From positions 169,671 to 233,670 of the forward strand of contig NW_008709540.1 in the NCBI RefSeq assembly GCF_000327385.1: a DNA stretch of 64,000 bases, written 5' to 3'. Under the pieces are notes generated by a model, which had not been told where the DNA came from, ran no database searches, and worked only from the letters and a program-made list of their open reading frames with translations. The position numbers and the translations under genes are program-made. The DNA is from Lottia gigantea (lineage: Eukaryota > Mollusca > Gastropoda > Lottiidae). Positions 51,869 through 63,869 of this stretch are shown here, piece by piece (position 1 is the first letter of the stretch; every line of letters starts with the position of its first letter).

Positions 51869-54800
51869 GAAGATAAGACAGATGATACATAATTCAAATG
51901 ATTATTGAAATAAACCATGAATTAGTACAAAAGTAAAAGAATCACAGAAAGTATTGACTGTTTTGTATAGGAGATAAATATGAAGCTTAGGGATACAGGA
52001 TTGGAACGAGAGAGTGGTTTCTGTTAGCAGGTCATCTAATGGATTAAGACTTCACAAAACAGTTAAAATTAGATACTTGATAAACTATGCAGAATATTTC
52101 AAATGTGGACCAGAAATGATCCGTATGTCTTTAAACGAGTCGCACTTAACAATAATACCATAATGTGGGCGTATTGCAGTCGGGATATTTCATGCGAAAC
52201 ATAATATTTGTTCTGGTTCCATATTGAATAAGATGAAAGAATAATCCAGACATACAATTCAAAGTCAATTAATTCTCGTAAAAAAGTAGAAGTAATATGA
52301 GTTTTTCAGTATTTAAATAGTTTATGATACTGTATACTATTCCGATACATACTGACCTAAACATCAGACGACCAGAACAATAAAAACAACAACATTCTAT
52401 AGTGTCTTATTACATTAAACATCTCAAATACCCTTTTACATACCAATATATTATCCTTGAGAAACCAAATAGCATAGTAAACCACAAAATGGAAGATTTT
52501 GACTCCATAGAAGTAAACCCCCGTTACATACAAAACGAACAGCTAGTTAGCAAATTGTGATAAGATATCAATGAGCCACCATTATAATACTTTGTGCCAA
52601 TTGTGAAACAGTGAGCTACCAGTGGAGTCTTAAGATAGTAATTTTTTGACCAGGCCCACAGCCTCTTTACCGGGGAAGGCCCCTTTGACCCCCACCATGA
52701 CTAAACCCTCTAAAATCCGCAAAAGGGGCAACGGGGAGCTCGGTTAAGTGTTATTATAACAAGATATCAGCAAATTCCTTTGATAAATGTATACATGGTT
52801 TCAATCGAAGTTAAAGCACGACGTTACTATGTAAATGTATAAATAGAGGGGACTGACTATAGTTGTCTGCAACAGATCATCACTGACGTATTAAAAGAAA
52901 TAGCGACTCGTCTGATCAAATTGTATAGTTCAAGGGAGATAACTTATACTTATACATATACTCAGACCACTAAAACTTTTTATGTAAATAATTGTATCCG
53001 AATGTACTCCGTGTTTAGAAATTCCCTTTCTCATTGCCTTATGGGTTTTTGCATGCCTTTCAGATTTTAGGAGATGATGAGAGATTTTCATGCCGAAGTA
53101 TATTTTTAAAAATAGTCGTTTTGTGAGCAGTGACAGTCACGCTTATGTTGATCTTATATATTGGTCTACTTTCATTTTGATTAGCTCATCATTATATCTT
53201 TCACCTTATTGTACTGTTTTTATATTTACATGCTGCCCACAATGGGTGTATATGCAATACATCTTAATCTTACTGTTTGTTGAAACACGATATGTAATAT
53301 AAAGAGAAAGGGGATGCCGGGGAATCTTTTCATGACCATTTTATTATTTTTACAGTCCAAAGCGAATTTTGAAATTAAACTTGGAAAGATGGCAAATGAA
53401 TTACCGGTCTTAGTCCATATGATAGATGGACTCAGATACTAAAACTTGTATGCTAATGACTGTATTATTGTAGTCCAAGCAAATTTTAGCCATCCTCTTT
53501 CTCACTCCCTCTTGGGATTTTTGCATGTTCTTATTTTTGACTAATTTTCGTTCAGAACTTGGGAGATGATGAGAGATATAGATGCATTCTAAAAATAGTT
53601 ACGGTCCATCCCTAAATCCTTACGTTTGGTTCATTGCTACGAAAACAAAATGATAATTTCAGGACGAAATAATTAGGATAATCATTGGTATTTTAAGATA
53701 CATATTTCTTTCTTGTCAATAAAAAGTGTATTTAAAATATGTGACTAACGATGAATTTTGTTTCACCATGTATAATATATACAATAATTAGACCTGTCCT
53801 GAATTATTGTGATAACGAGTTTGAAACTTTTAAGACAATTTACAAAAATCCACCACAAGTGTTATTTACCATACCATCTATAATATATTCAGCAATTAAA
53901 CGGAATCAATAAAAGTTATCAAGGCGTAAATCTTTCAGTTTGTTTCACAAATGTTTTTCGTCCTCCAAATCAATTGATGGCAATAAAGTTCATAACAGCT
54001 CGCTTATATTATCTGAATAAATCAATGAGAAACTTACCTTTCTTTGTGGTGTCAGAAACCACACAATGTAATCAAAATTAGATTATAATTTCGTTTCGTT
54101 ATTTGTATCACGGAAGATGATAAATACAAAATTTGTAAACACAGTCGATTAGAGCCCTCGACAGAAAGACAGAAAACATTATAGCTTGTTGTTTACAACC
54201 TTTCTTCCCTGAGCTTTGATTGACTCTATTACCTAATCCACTCAAATCGTTGTAATTTCCATCTTAAGTTTTATTAGCACCACCACTAATATGTTATTTT
54301 AATTCACAATAATAAATTAAAAAAACTGATTCACCAACTACAGTAAGAACGCCGAGGCTTCTGCAATCAGTTCTTGTAGCCTTCTTATACAGTTACCCAG
54401 AAACCACCACAATTAGATTGTGAGTGGTGTAACCTGGATTATTATAACAAGAAATCTGTTTCTGGCATTTTGGCAGATTTGTTTGGTCAGGTATCAACTT
54501 ATGTAATTGTACTCGTGATATTGACCATTGTAGTAGTGGCGGGTGTCGCGTGCGAACCAGACGATGCTTACTCCTTGCAAAACACCTTATGGTACTTCTC
54601 TTTGGAGGAGTCCACTACTACACTACCTTTACACCCGATTTTTCCATTCTTTGAACGAGATTTTGAATGGTCATAGTCAATGGCCAAACGAAGCTTGATA
54701 TCCGTAACAACATATTGACGAAATATTGGTAGCAGTTAATGAACTTTTCACATGAGGAAGTATATCAATGGTAAGTGAGTAAGCATTTCATAATGAAAAG

Positions 54801-54934
54801 TGGTATCATGTGTCTAGAAGAGTAAACATATCCTGCCTGGTACCACACCTGTCATAGCTGCTCAACATACACAACACACACTACAAATAGGAACGCGCCA
54901 TCAGAAGAAAAGCGACTTAACGACGAATTTAAAA
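51554..54934. other. intergenic, no gene seen
   Basis: An (AT)n microsatellite lies at about 51836-51863. The rest is AT-rich sequence with dispersed-repeat fragments. No exon signature was found on either strand. The open frame at 54470 is discussed under rejected items. Confidence 0.5.
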
Positions 54935-55029
54935 GTTCAAGGGACGTAACTGATGAAAAAAACATTTATCTTCAATTTCAATAGTTCAAGGGACGTAACT
55001 GATGAAAATACATTTCTCCAATTTAAATG

Positions 55030-57620
55030 GAAGGAACGTCTAAGTCAACCTACATTGGCGATACGTTTTACATAGTATAAATAAGTTTTGAGTTTGACCC
55101 GTTTATGATAATATACGCCGAAAATTTTGCACTTATTTCAAACGCATATTGACGTATTTTCTGTATTTGGACGTCAAGTAAGTCAACAAATGTCAACCTA
55201 TATTGTTGATACTTTCAATATAGTATAAATAAGTTTGATTTCGGGGAAGGGAGGGTTTGATTCTCCCAAATGTACAGGCCTAGGGTGGAGCAGACACTTT
55301 ATTTAGAAATTAGGATTAAGGGTCTTGATATTGGGTTTTCTTCTGTTCTTATTCTGATCTGAAATTAGAAAAAATAACTCGCCCGATGGGCGAGAAGTAT
55401 AGTATCTGTTATGTACTGATTGTTTTTAGTTTACTATGAACAATATTATCATTTAAGTTCTTATTTTTTGAATATGCAACTATCATTTTCTGCTTATAGA
55501 CATGGGGGAATTTCTCTTGAAGGCTCTTATAGTGGGCATGAACTATCTTGCTTGCTCGATTGCTGGTTGTATTAAACGAGACAACAAAGGGTGCTATGCC
55601 TACATTATGATGAATATTTAGTCCTATAGGTCTTGCTGTATTCAATGTCTCAATCCAATTAGTTTCTCCTACATATTGTTTGGGGCATTTCTTGCATGAA
55701 ATTAAATATATTACATTCGAATGTTCACATGTTAGATGTTCCTGGATCGGGTACCTTTTATTCGTAGAGTTGCTTACAAAATAATGAGTTTCTGATATAA
55801 AGGGACATGTTTTGCATCTACTGGACAAACATGGAGCACTTCTTAAACCTGGAGGTACTTCGGCATAAAGTCTGTTTTTAGCTGCTATCTGTGCTAAGGT
55901 GGAATTTTTTATGTTTCGTAAAAATCGTTTAGAGTACCCACGCTCTTTCAGTTTTGAGAAAACAATCGTACAGGCTTGGTTGAAATCAGAAGATCTTGTA
56001 CAAATTCGATGAAATCGTAAAACTTTTGACTTAATTATACCAGAAAAGGTATGTTTTGGGTGGAAGGAGCTCTTGTGCAAGAGTTGATGAGTATCAGTTT
56101 CTTTGAAATACACTTTAATATCCAGTTTATTTGTTTCTGCTATGGAATCTCCCTTAAAGACTGTGGTATCGAGAAAGTCTATGCTTTTGTCACTCACGTT
56201 TGCGGTTAGTTTGATAGAAGGATGGTGGTTGTTGAGAATTTCAAAGAATTCCCAAAACTGTTCGATAGAATAAGTCCAAACCATAAAAATGTCATCCAAA
56301 AAGCGTCCGTAAAAAAGTGGGTCAAATGGACAGAGGGGCAACACCTCACGTTCCCACTCTGCCATGAAACGGTTTGCGTACGAAGGGGCGAATCGTTTGC
56401 CCATTGCTGTCCCTGAAGTTTATAAATATGTTTTAACATTAAATGTGAAATCGTTTCGACTAAGACAAATCTCTAAAAGCTGTAGAATTGCATCGTCGGG
56501 TCTGTTTGGATCTGGATTTCTATTAAAAGCTTTACGAACTGCCGTTAAACCAGTAGTGTTATCGATATTGGTATACATAGAAGAAACGTCGATAGAAATT
56601 AAAATAGCATTAGAGGGAACTCGAAGATTTTTTATTTTATTGACAAAATCGGTTGTGTCTTTAAGGTAGGCGCGATGTTGGCATGCTAGAGGTAGTAAGA
56701 AATGATCAATGTATTCTGACACTGCATATGACTCACTACCACAGTCAGATATAATCGGGCGGCCTTTAGGGATTTTATTCGAGATAAACCACTCCTTGGT
56801 TGGATTCTTATGGATTTTAGGCAAAGTGTACAAAAGTCTCTCGCGACAATCAGGTTTGGCAGACAGATAGTCATATTGTTTCTGTTTGAGATAACTAGTT
56901 TTGACTAAATCGGCAAGAATATTATTAATCATGTTAGCAGTTTCTTTGAAAATTGGTTTCGGTAAAATGGCATAATGTTTAGGATTATTCAGTTGATTCT
57001 CTGCTTCTGAAACGTAATCCTCCCTATTCAGAATGACACAACATGAACCTTTGTCACTCTTTTTAATAACAATGCTATCGTCTTTCTTAAGTAAGTTTAA
57101 CGCTTCACGTTCCACTCGTGTGAGATTAGGCTTTTCGTGTGTTATGGAAAGGTTCACTGTTTGGCTATTCATACTAGCAAATGCTTTCAATATTTCAGGA
57201 TGGATGGCGGACTGAGGGGGTGTCCACGTGGATTTAGGAATAAACATTGTTCTAGCACCACGTGGGGGGTGGTTTCGAAAAAAATATGTGCAGCTAAGAT
57301 TTCGTTGAAATCGTTCAATGGATGGTCGGAGATAATTCAAGTTAGCTATCTTTGGTGTGGGAATAAACTGAAGTCCACGGTCTAAGATTGAATGCTGAAG
57401 GGGTGTGAGATTTTTGCGGCTCAAGTTAACTACAGTTTGGCCTAGCGGTGGCCTCTCAGTATTTTTTGACCCGTGTATGATAGTATACGTCCAATTTTTG
57501 TACGTTTTCCTCTTACTTCGACGTGCGTCATTGTTTTTTTTAAAGCTTATACCAAAAACGTATTCGACGTGCGGCTATGTATTAGACAAATTTTCTGTAA
57601 GCATGGTTTACGCGTGACAG
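55030..57620 (-). mobile_element. Penelope-like retroelement (RT + GIY-YIG)
   Basis: Two long open stretches, 57424-56420 and 56404-55409, lie in the same frame, separated by one interruption. The first has the Penelope-type RT start (KKSDKGSCCVILNREDY, LLYTLPKIHKNP, GRPIISDCGSES, LISIDVSSMYTNI). The second holds GTAMGKRFAPSYAN-like sequence, the catalytic FLDDIFMVW, a Cys-rich linker (CLSSRCKTCPF) and the endonuclease start NVIYLISCKKCPKQYVGET. After GET the sequence jumps to the block that normally follows the nuclease (WIETLNTARPIGLNI), so the GIY-YIG domain looks shortened. Outside the coding part, about 55095-55160 and 57455-57520 share a direct-repeat motif (TTTGACCCGT, TATGATA-TATACG), consistent with the pseudo-LTRs of this family. 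Inactive, moderately young. Confidence 0.88.
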
Positions 57621-57819
57621 GGCCCTTAACCTAAGTTAAAAAGTTGCTTTAATTAAAATTGTAGGTTTGCTACAATTCAATAATCCCCTAGTATAGATAT
57701 TAATTGACAGTCACTAAGGCAACATCTGTCCTGTAGGAGACTTTGCATTTACTTTAAATTTCTGAGTCAAATCTAGCATTCGACAGTCTTTCAACAAGTC
57801 TCTATTGATATAATAAACC

Positions 57820-59373
57820 ATGAATAAATACTTATGTTTTGTTCTGTTGTTCTCCGTATCAGCCTTGATTCTTATTGATGCCGGTAAATATTCTTTCTTA
57901 TAGTAATATTTTTTTAAGAAATTCTCTCGGTCGCATGAAGAGAGAGTACATGTATACAATTGCTTTGACGTTGTTATTTATGGATAAAACTGATCGTTAA
58001 CTGCTCCTAAAGTGGTTGTAAACCTATCAAGTACTATTTCGCTGACTAAAATAATCGCAATGGCGTTTGCATTATTCACATTGACAAAAATTGATCGAGT
58101 CTGTTAGCACATGTTTCCTAATAGAGGTGTGTTGATGTGTCGAATTGATGTAATGAAGGATTTATATATATTATATTGTTTTTTATTGTGTTTCGAGCAC
58201 CGATTTGCGTCGATTTGCACCATTCCAATTGTCAGTCAGACGTCTATGGGTCTTGTAATTCCAGTAAAACAATTCGTTGTATGGCATCACTATCGCAAAA
58301 GCTGCTTATAATGTATTAACATCTTGTGCGATGGCGACTTCGTAAACGGTTAAGCGTGACTATAATGACAGGAAAATAGAAATGGAGCAAAGTAAATGAG
58401 AACAATTGTAAAAATTTATGATTTTTATTATATTTTTGCATGTTATTATAAATAAGATTTAGAAAAAAATCAAAACAATCTCCTTTTGTCTATTGCTAAC
58501 CTATAACTTGAGAATAAAAGAATCAAAAGCAAACTATCACTATGCATTTTGACTGAATATCCTAGCAACAACCATTCATTTAATGATCCACAGTGAAACA
58601 ACATAAACACTGCATTTATTATATAGTATGTGTGTAAAATATTATGTAAATTGTGATAGCCTGTACATAATTTTGTGATCATGTACTTGAACGCAGCAAC
58701 ATAAACTGTCCATCTAATACACACATACCTGTGTATTTTTAAGCTATTTGTAAATCAAGATAGTGTGTAACGTTTTCTTTTTAAATTATGTCCTTGTTTT
58801 TCATGTATTTATTGTATTATGCCCATGGGCTGAAGGTTAGACAGGACCACGTTATTTTTCATTTATTTATTTATTTATTTATTTATATATTTATATATTT
58901 ATTTATTTATTTATTTATTTATTAATTTATTAATTTATTTATTTATTTATTTATTTATTAATTTATTAATTTATTTATTTATTCATTCATTTATTTATTT
59001 ATTTATTTATTTTTTCAGAATGTGATTACACATATTCAAATAATAAATATATAGATCATGATTACTGGAACGTATATCAGAAGTCCCGAACCAGAATGAC
59101 TGTGATCAAGAATGTAATGATAATACCCAGTGTGCATTACAAGCACAAAATAATTGTTACCTATATGGAGCACCACTCATTTCATTATTTCAAAATACAG
59201 ATCTGACCCAATGTGAAGAAAGTTGCAACCAGATGAACGAATGCATAACGTTGAGTTTCCATGGAGACGTTAATCGATGTTATATTTTTAACGTTACCGT
59301 GGCCAACTTACCAAGTAATTTCCATGTAAATGAGGCTGATGGGGATACCATAGCCGAAAAAGTCTGTGTTTAA
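57820..59373 (+). CDS. small secreted PAN/apple-like protein, frame broken
   Basis: Exon 1 (57820-57883) codes the signal peptide MNKYLCFVLLFSVSALILID and ends in phase 1 at GTAAAT. Exon 2 (59019-59373) follows a TTTTTTCAG acceptor. It begins ECDYTYSNNKYIDHDYW and, one frame further on, continues NDCDQECNDNTQC ... NNCYLY ... TQCEESCNQMNECITLSFHG ... RCYIFN ... KVCV with a stop at 59371. The Cys spacing (C..C.....C then a late C before Y.F) is that of PAN/apple modules, seen in secreted adhesion and lectin proteins. The two parts are in different frames, with the change near 59085-59095. It is a pseudogene or there is a one-base sequence error. The intron contains a foldback-family copy (58200-58310) and an ATTT array. 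Confidence 0.65.
58200..58310. repeat. foldback family member
   Basis: Blocks TTTGCACCATTCCAATTGTC, AGTCAGACGTCTATGG, CTTGTAATTCCAGTAAAA and GGCATCACTATCGCAAA match the family seen at 9990 and 48560. Intronic. Confidence 0.65.
58857..59010. repeat. (ATTT)n microsatellite
   Basis: About 38 tetranucleotide units with TATA and TTAA variants. It forms the pyrimidine-poor end of the intron just upstream of the PAN exon acceptor. Confidence 0.97.
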
Positions 59374-59920
59374 TTAAAATATGTTTATCATTATATAACT
59401 GTTTTATTACTAAAGGTTTATTCAAATCACCACCTGCAGTGCTCAGCGAACACGAATTTAAGACACATGTGACGCTTTTTGATGCTTTAGTTGACATGTT
59501 CTGTTCTGAAGCGGTTTTGTATAAGGATAATGACCTCTAAATCGATAAAATGTTTACCGTCTTTCTATCTAAAGCGTAATACATCTAAAGGAAATAACGT
59601 ATTCATAGCTAAATATTGTTTGAATATGTACGATACAGAATTGAGTAAGATTTTTGGTAAAGAATTGAAGCTGACAGAAAATCAAAAACATAACTTATAT
59701 GAATATTTATAAGCTGGAAAGAATGTGCCCATATCTCTTCAAATGAGAGTAGGCAAATCGATGATTGATGTGTTATCAGGCATTTCCAGTGAAATATCGG
59801 AGCAAATGTCTGACATAGTCATGTAGCGTATTGATAAATCGATAGTCAGTCCATTACATTACATTATTAAAGAGCAAATTCCCACACTCCTGCCATAAAA
59901 ACCCTCAACTACAAGACTAA

Positions 59921-60330
59921 ATATAATATCTGTATAAAATTATATATCTAGCTATCATAGAGACGTTACTTAAACAAAATATAATATCTGTATAAAATTA
60001 TATATCTAGCTATCATAGAGACGTTACTTAAACAAAATATAATATCTGTATAAAATTATATATCTAGCTATCATAGAGACGTTACTTAAACAAAATATAA
60101 TATCTGTATAAAATTATATATCTAGCTATCATAGAGACGTTACTTAAACAAAATATAATATCTGTATAAAATTATATATCTAGCTATCATAGAGACGTTA
60201 CTTAAACAAAATATAATATCTGTATAAAATTATATATCTAGCTATCATAGAGACGTTACTTAAACAAAATATAATATCTGTATAAAATTATATATCTAGC
60301 TATCATAGAGACGTTACTTAAACAAAATAT
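59921..60330. repeat. 58-bp tandem array, seven units
   Basis: Seven almost identical units (ATATAATATCTGTATAAAAT ... AGAGACGTTACTTAAACAAA). The lack of divergence implies recent amplification. It lies between the PAN gene and the last exon of receptor copy 3. Confidence 0.97.
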
Positions 60331-60429
60331 TACATCTGCTTCAAATTGGATTATTCAGTGCTGTTGATTAGATAGTCACAGAAGGGTTATATTAACAACT
60401 TTAAACAACCCTTAAAACGATACGTTAAG

Positions 60430-63400
60430 CTAAATAAGAAGTTGATCAGAATGATTATCTTGGTTGTTAGTGGACGGCTGATTAATTACTAGCTTTATGT
60501 TTGTTTCATTTTGTGCTACAGCGTGACTTGATTCCTTACCACGGAACTGGTTTGTTTTACATCTTGACCTACAATTCGTATGAAGAATATTTTTAAACAA
60601 AAATAATACAAATGAATCGCATGTCTTTCCGTTTTATTGTAAAGCAACACATACTCCGATTAACTTTTGTTTCTGGACACTCTAAATGAGGGAAACTGAG
60701 TTAACACATAGAAACAAGTGTCTCAGAAGTACCTCTTCAGCAGTTATAATATAAATCTAACCTTAGTTTCGTTCCGAACAGTACCACGAGTACTCCAAAC
60801 ACAAAAGCTAATGTAATAACTGGTACCACAATCTTTGCAATTATAGCCGAATTCTGATCTTCACTCCCTACAAATTAACACGACATTTGGTTCGAAATGA
60901 CACGAAACTTGCTCGAGAACCTAACATCATCACTGTCGCTAAGCAACACTCTCGCTATCGATTACAGAAATATTTGTTGATGTTGATGTTTTATAATATA
61001 TATATGTGTAATATTGAACCTTGAAATTTTATGAGTAAACCTGAAAGGTTGAGCCTGAAATTGTGTTTTAATATCTTAAACTGAACTGAATTCGCAACAA
61101 AATTAAAGTATAGTTAAAGCTTATATATATGTAAGTATAAATCTAAACATAACTTGGTAGTTATCGTTAATCTCAATAAACAATAGACTAGTAAAAAGTA
61201 GAAGTAGTCTTATCATGACGCTTTTTTGTAAATAATGGTTGAAAGAAAGAAGCTTTTTTGTAAATAATGGTTGAAAGAAAGAAGCTTTTTTGTAAATAAT
61301 GGTTGAAAGAAAGAAGCTTTTTTGTAAATAATGGTTGAAAGAAAGAAGCTTTTTTGCAAATAATGGTTGAAAGAAAGAAGCTTTTTTGTAAATAATGGTT
61401 GAAAGAAAGAAGCTTTTTTGTAAATAATGGTTGAAAGAAAGAAGCTATTTTGATGCCCTGAAAATGACCATGGAATATTACTAAACCAATTGGGTCAAAT
61501 TACAGCTGCAGACAGTTATACTTTAAAACGTCTAACCTTCATTGGCGTCTCCCGGGAATACAAGCTGTTGTTTAACAGTACAATCTATTCCTTGGTATCC
61601 ATCTGAACAGTTACAAGCTCCATCTATATTATTACACTCTGTTTCTAGTTTACAGAATCTTGATGAACAATTTAACAAACAGTCTTGTCCATATTTTCCA
61701 TTATAACATTCTAGAGAAAGAAAATATCAAAAAAGTTAATGTCGGTGGAGGTGAATGAGGTGAAGTTTAAAACCACACGATGGTGATACCGTCAAGTGCA
61801 CGCTATTACAGACAGGCGTTCATCGAGGCTATTCCAAGTTTTTATATCTTATAAATTGCTTTCTTAGAAAGCATATTACAGAATGACAACAATATCCAAT
61901 CACGACCGTTAGCCCTCAGTGTCCATTCAATATTTTACCTCGTGTACAATCTATTGACTGGTATCCTGGTTGACATCCATCAATACATTCTCCTGTTTTA
62001 CTCTCACATTGTAAATTACTATCATTACATTTTCTATCTGAACATTTCATATCACAAACTTCACCATAAAAACCTTCTGTACAACCACCTTGACAACTAC
62101 CATAGATATGATGACATGGTGATGTTTCTACTAAACAATTTCTATCTGAACATTGTTTTAAACATCCAGCACCGTATGTACCATTATCACACACTAGAAA
62201 TGTTAAGCGAAAGAATTCATGGATAAATTGAAGCAAAGTCAAGTCAAAGGATTACTGTGTTATCTAATATGAAGTTAAAATTTGATAAACATAGTCTTCT
62301 CTAGAAAAAAGTATAACAAAAACTTTATTTTGACGAGAAAAATTACCGGAGGACGGGCCTCCACTCATCTAGGTGAGCCACTGTCTACTGTAAAAAATAG
62401 TAAAACATAAAACTTTACTTTGACTACAAGTTGTTCCTGTCCATCCATCAGAACAACCATTAGGACATTCACCAGTCTCTGAACATCTTTTATTATTTAA
62501 ACAATGACAGAAGTTGGTACAATCTGAACCAAACGTTCCTCCAGAACATACTGAAATGAAGTAATAAATCCCGGATGTAAAAATTAAGATAATATCATCA
62601 CTCCAATAGAGCACTGTCTCTTCCGATGAAAAGTCTATCCCGAGCTCATTGGACTACATGTATTGAAATACTGTTTGTAATCGGTGTAATAGACGATACG
62701 TTCCTATAGTTTGTATAATATTTCGTGATTAACATACCAGAGAATCTGTTGTTGAGAAAGGGTACGATTCGTTTCCTACGATTGTTTTTCATTTAATTCT
62801 TCTTTAATTTAATATTATTCTTAAGTTCAAATGAATAAAGTCTTACCATATATCTCCACTTCACATAATGTTAAATATCTTCCATTATGACTGATACGAT
62901 CATTAGTGATATTAACATAACGACCATATATAACATGACTACACTCTATATTTTTAACAATTGGTGGCGTCGAACTCAGGCCTTCTTTATAACATAGTTC
63001 TGGTTCTCCATTCTCTTTAATAACATGTAGTAAAATTCCATTCACTGATGCTAAATCTGAAAACAAGATTTGAAAAATAACACCAATAACTGAAATCTTA
63101 TAACAATGTTATTTATATATCACTGATATTTGACTATTTTTAGGGATGTTATAAATGTTTAATTATCAAAGTGAATTAGAATTGATTCAATCAATGTAAT
63201 TAAAATATGATCAAACTTTTATTCCGAGTGAATTACCATTGTTAATAATAATAATATTTCTCTACTGACCCCTATTAGCTGAAAGATAAAATAAAAATAA
63301 ATATTACATAATAATGAATAAGTTCCTTTTTTATATCTACATTAAAGACGTGTACCAACTGAGGCCCAGTGGCGAAGGGGGCAGCCCTGAAAGCAAGCAG

Positions 63401-63869
63401 CCCCATAACTAGGTTAGAAATTTGGGCAATCTCAAATATTTCGCCCCTCCCCCTCCCGGACGTAAATCTGGCTCCGCCACTGCCGAGGCCCGTATATTGG
63501 ATACAAGCAATTGGCCAGGAGCAAAACTTCCAGGTTTTATTCAGGTTAAGGTCTATGATATTTCTTAGTATCATGTGCTTTGGCATTATCCTTAACGGAT
63601 TTGAGAATTTCGTGAATTTTGAAAGATGCGATAGAGACTGAGACTAGTATAGTTTGTAAATTTTGGACATTGTTAGTGAAAAACTTTAATCTTACGTTGG
63701 ATGATGATGTGTTTAATAGGATAATCTTCTTCTAGATCTATTCCCAACCATTTACCAGTTTTATTATAGTTATAACATTTGTCAGGTATATTAGTAGTTC
63801 TATCACCAGCTTCTCTCTTTGTTCTGTTAGTCTCAACCTGACTTGGTGATTTATTTAAAGCTACATTCT
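60430..63869 (-). CDS. EGF-F5/8C membrane receptor, copy 3 (5' end outside window)
   Basis: Visible exons on the minus strand: 63869-63696 (first half of the F5/8C domain, WLGIDL), 63278-63270 (9-nt microexon, Pro-Asn-Arg), 63056-62847 (second half, ends LTLCEVEIYG), 62550-62419 (EGF), 62193-61939 (two EGF), 61710-61537 (EGF, ends FPGDANEG), 60867-60762 (membrane helix VVPVITLAFVFGVLVVLF) and 60568-60430 (45-residue tail ending NNQDNHSDQLLI). Exon lengths 174, 9, 210, 132 and 255 are identical to copy 2. The second F5/8C half differs from copy 2 at only three of 70 residues, whereas the membrane and tail exons share little beyond a NNQD-H motif. No frame break was seen, so this copy looks functional. 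The signal and first EGF exons should lie beyond 64000. Confidence 0.87.
61220..61447. repeat. 32-bp tandem array, seven units
   Basis: Units of GCTTTTTTGTAAATAATGGT plus TGAAAGAAAGAA, nearly identical, in the intron between the last EGF exon and the membrane exon of copy 3. Confidence 0.97.
63367..63482. mobile_element. 116-bp hAT-like MITE
   Basis: The ends are CAGTGGCG and CGCCACTG, the short inverted terminal form common in hAT elements. They are flanked by an 8-bp target duplication with one mismatch (CTGAGGCC at 63359-63366, CCGAGGCC at 63483-63490). Copy 2 has the matching intron without the insertion (about 18600-18615), so the empty site is preserved. It has no coding capacity. Confidence 0.82.

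Noticed and set aside
54470-54676. 68-codon frame with a hydrophobic start
   Set aside because: Its core (GTAGTGGCGGGTGTCGCGTG) recurs at about 36225 in dispersed-repeat sequence, and the surroundings are repeat blocks. It is most likely repeat-derived.
55379-55395. Perfect 7-bp hairpin CTCGCCCGATGGGCGAG near the Penelope element
   Set aside because: I considered it as a ribozyme or terminator, but it lacks the CTGATGA/GAAA core and is too short to interpret.
59491-59712. 73-codon Lys/Asn-rich frame after the PAN gene
   Set aside because: It resembles the AT-rich small exons near 15 kb in composition only; no splice partners or motif were found.
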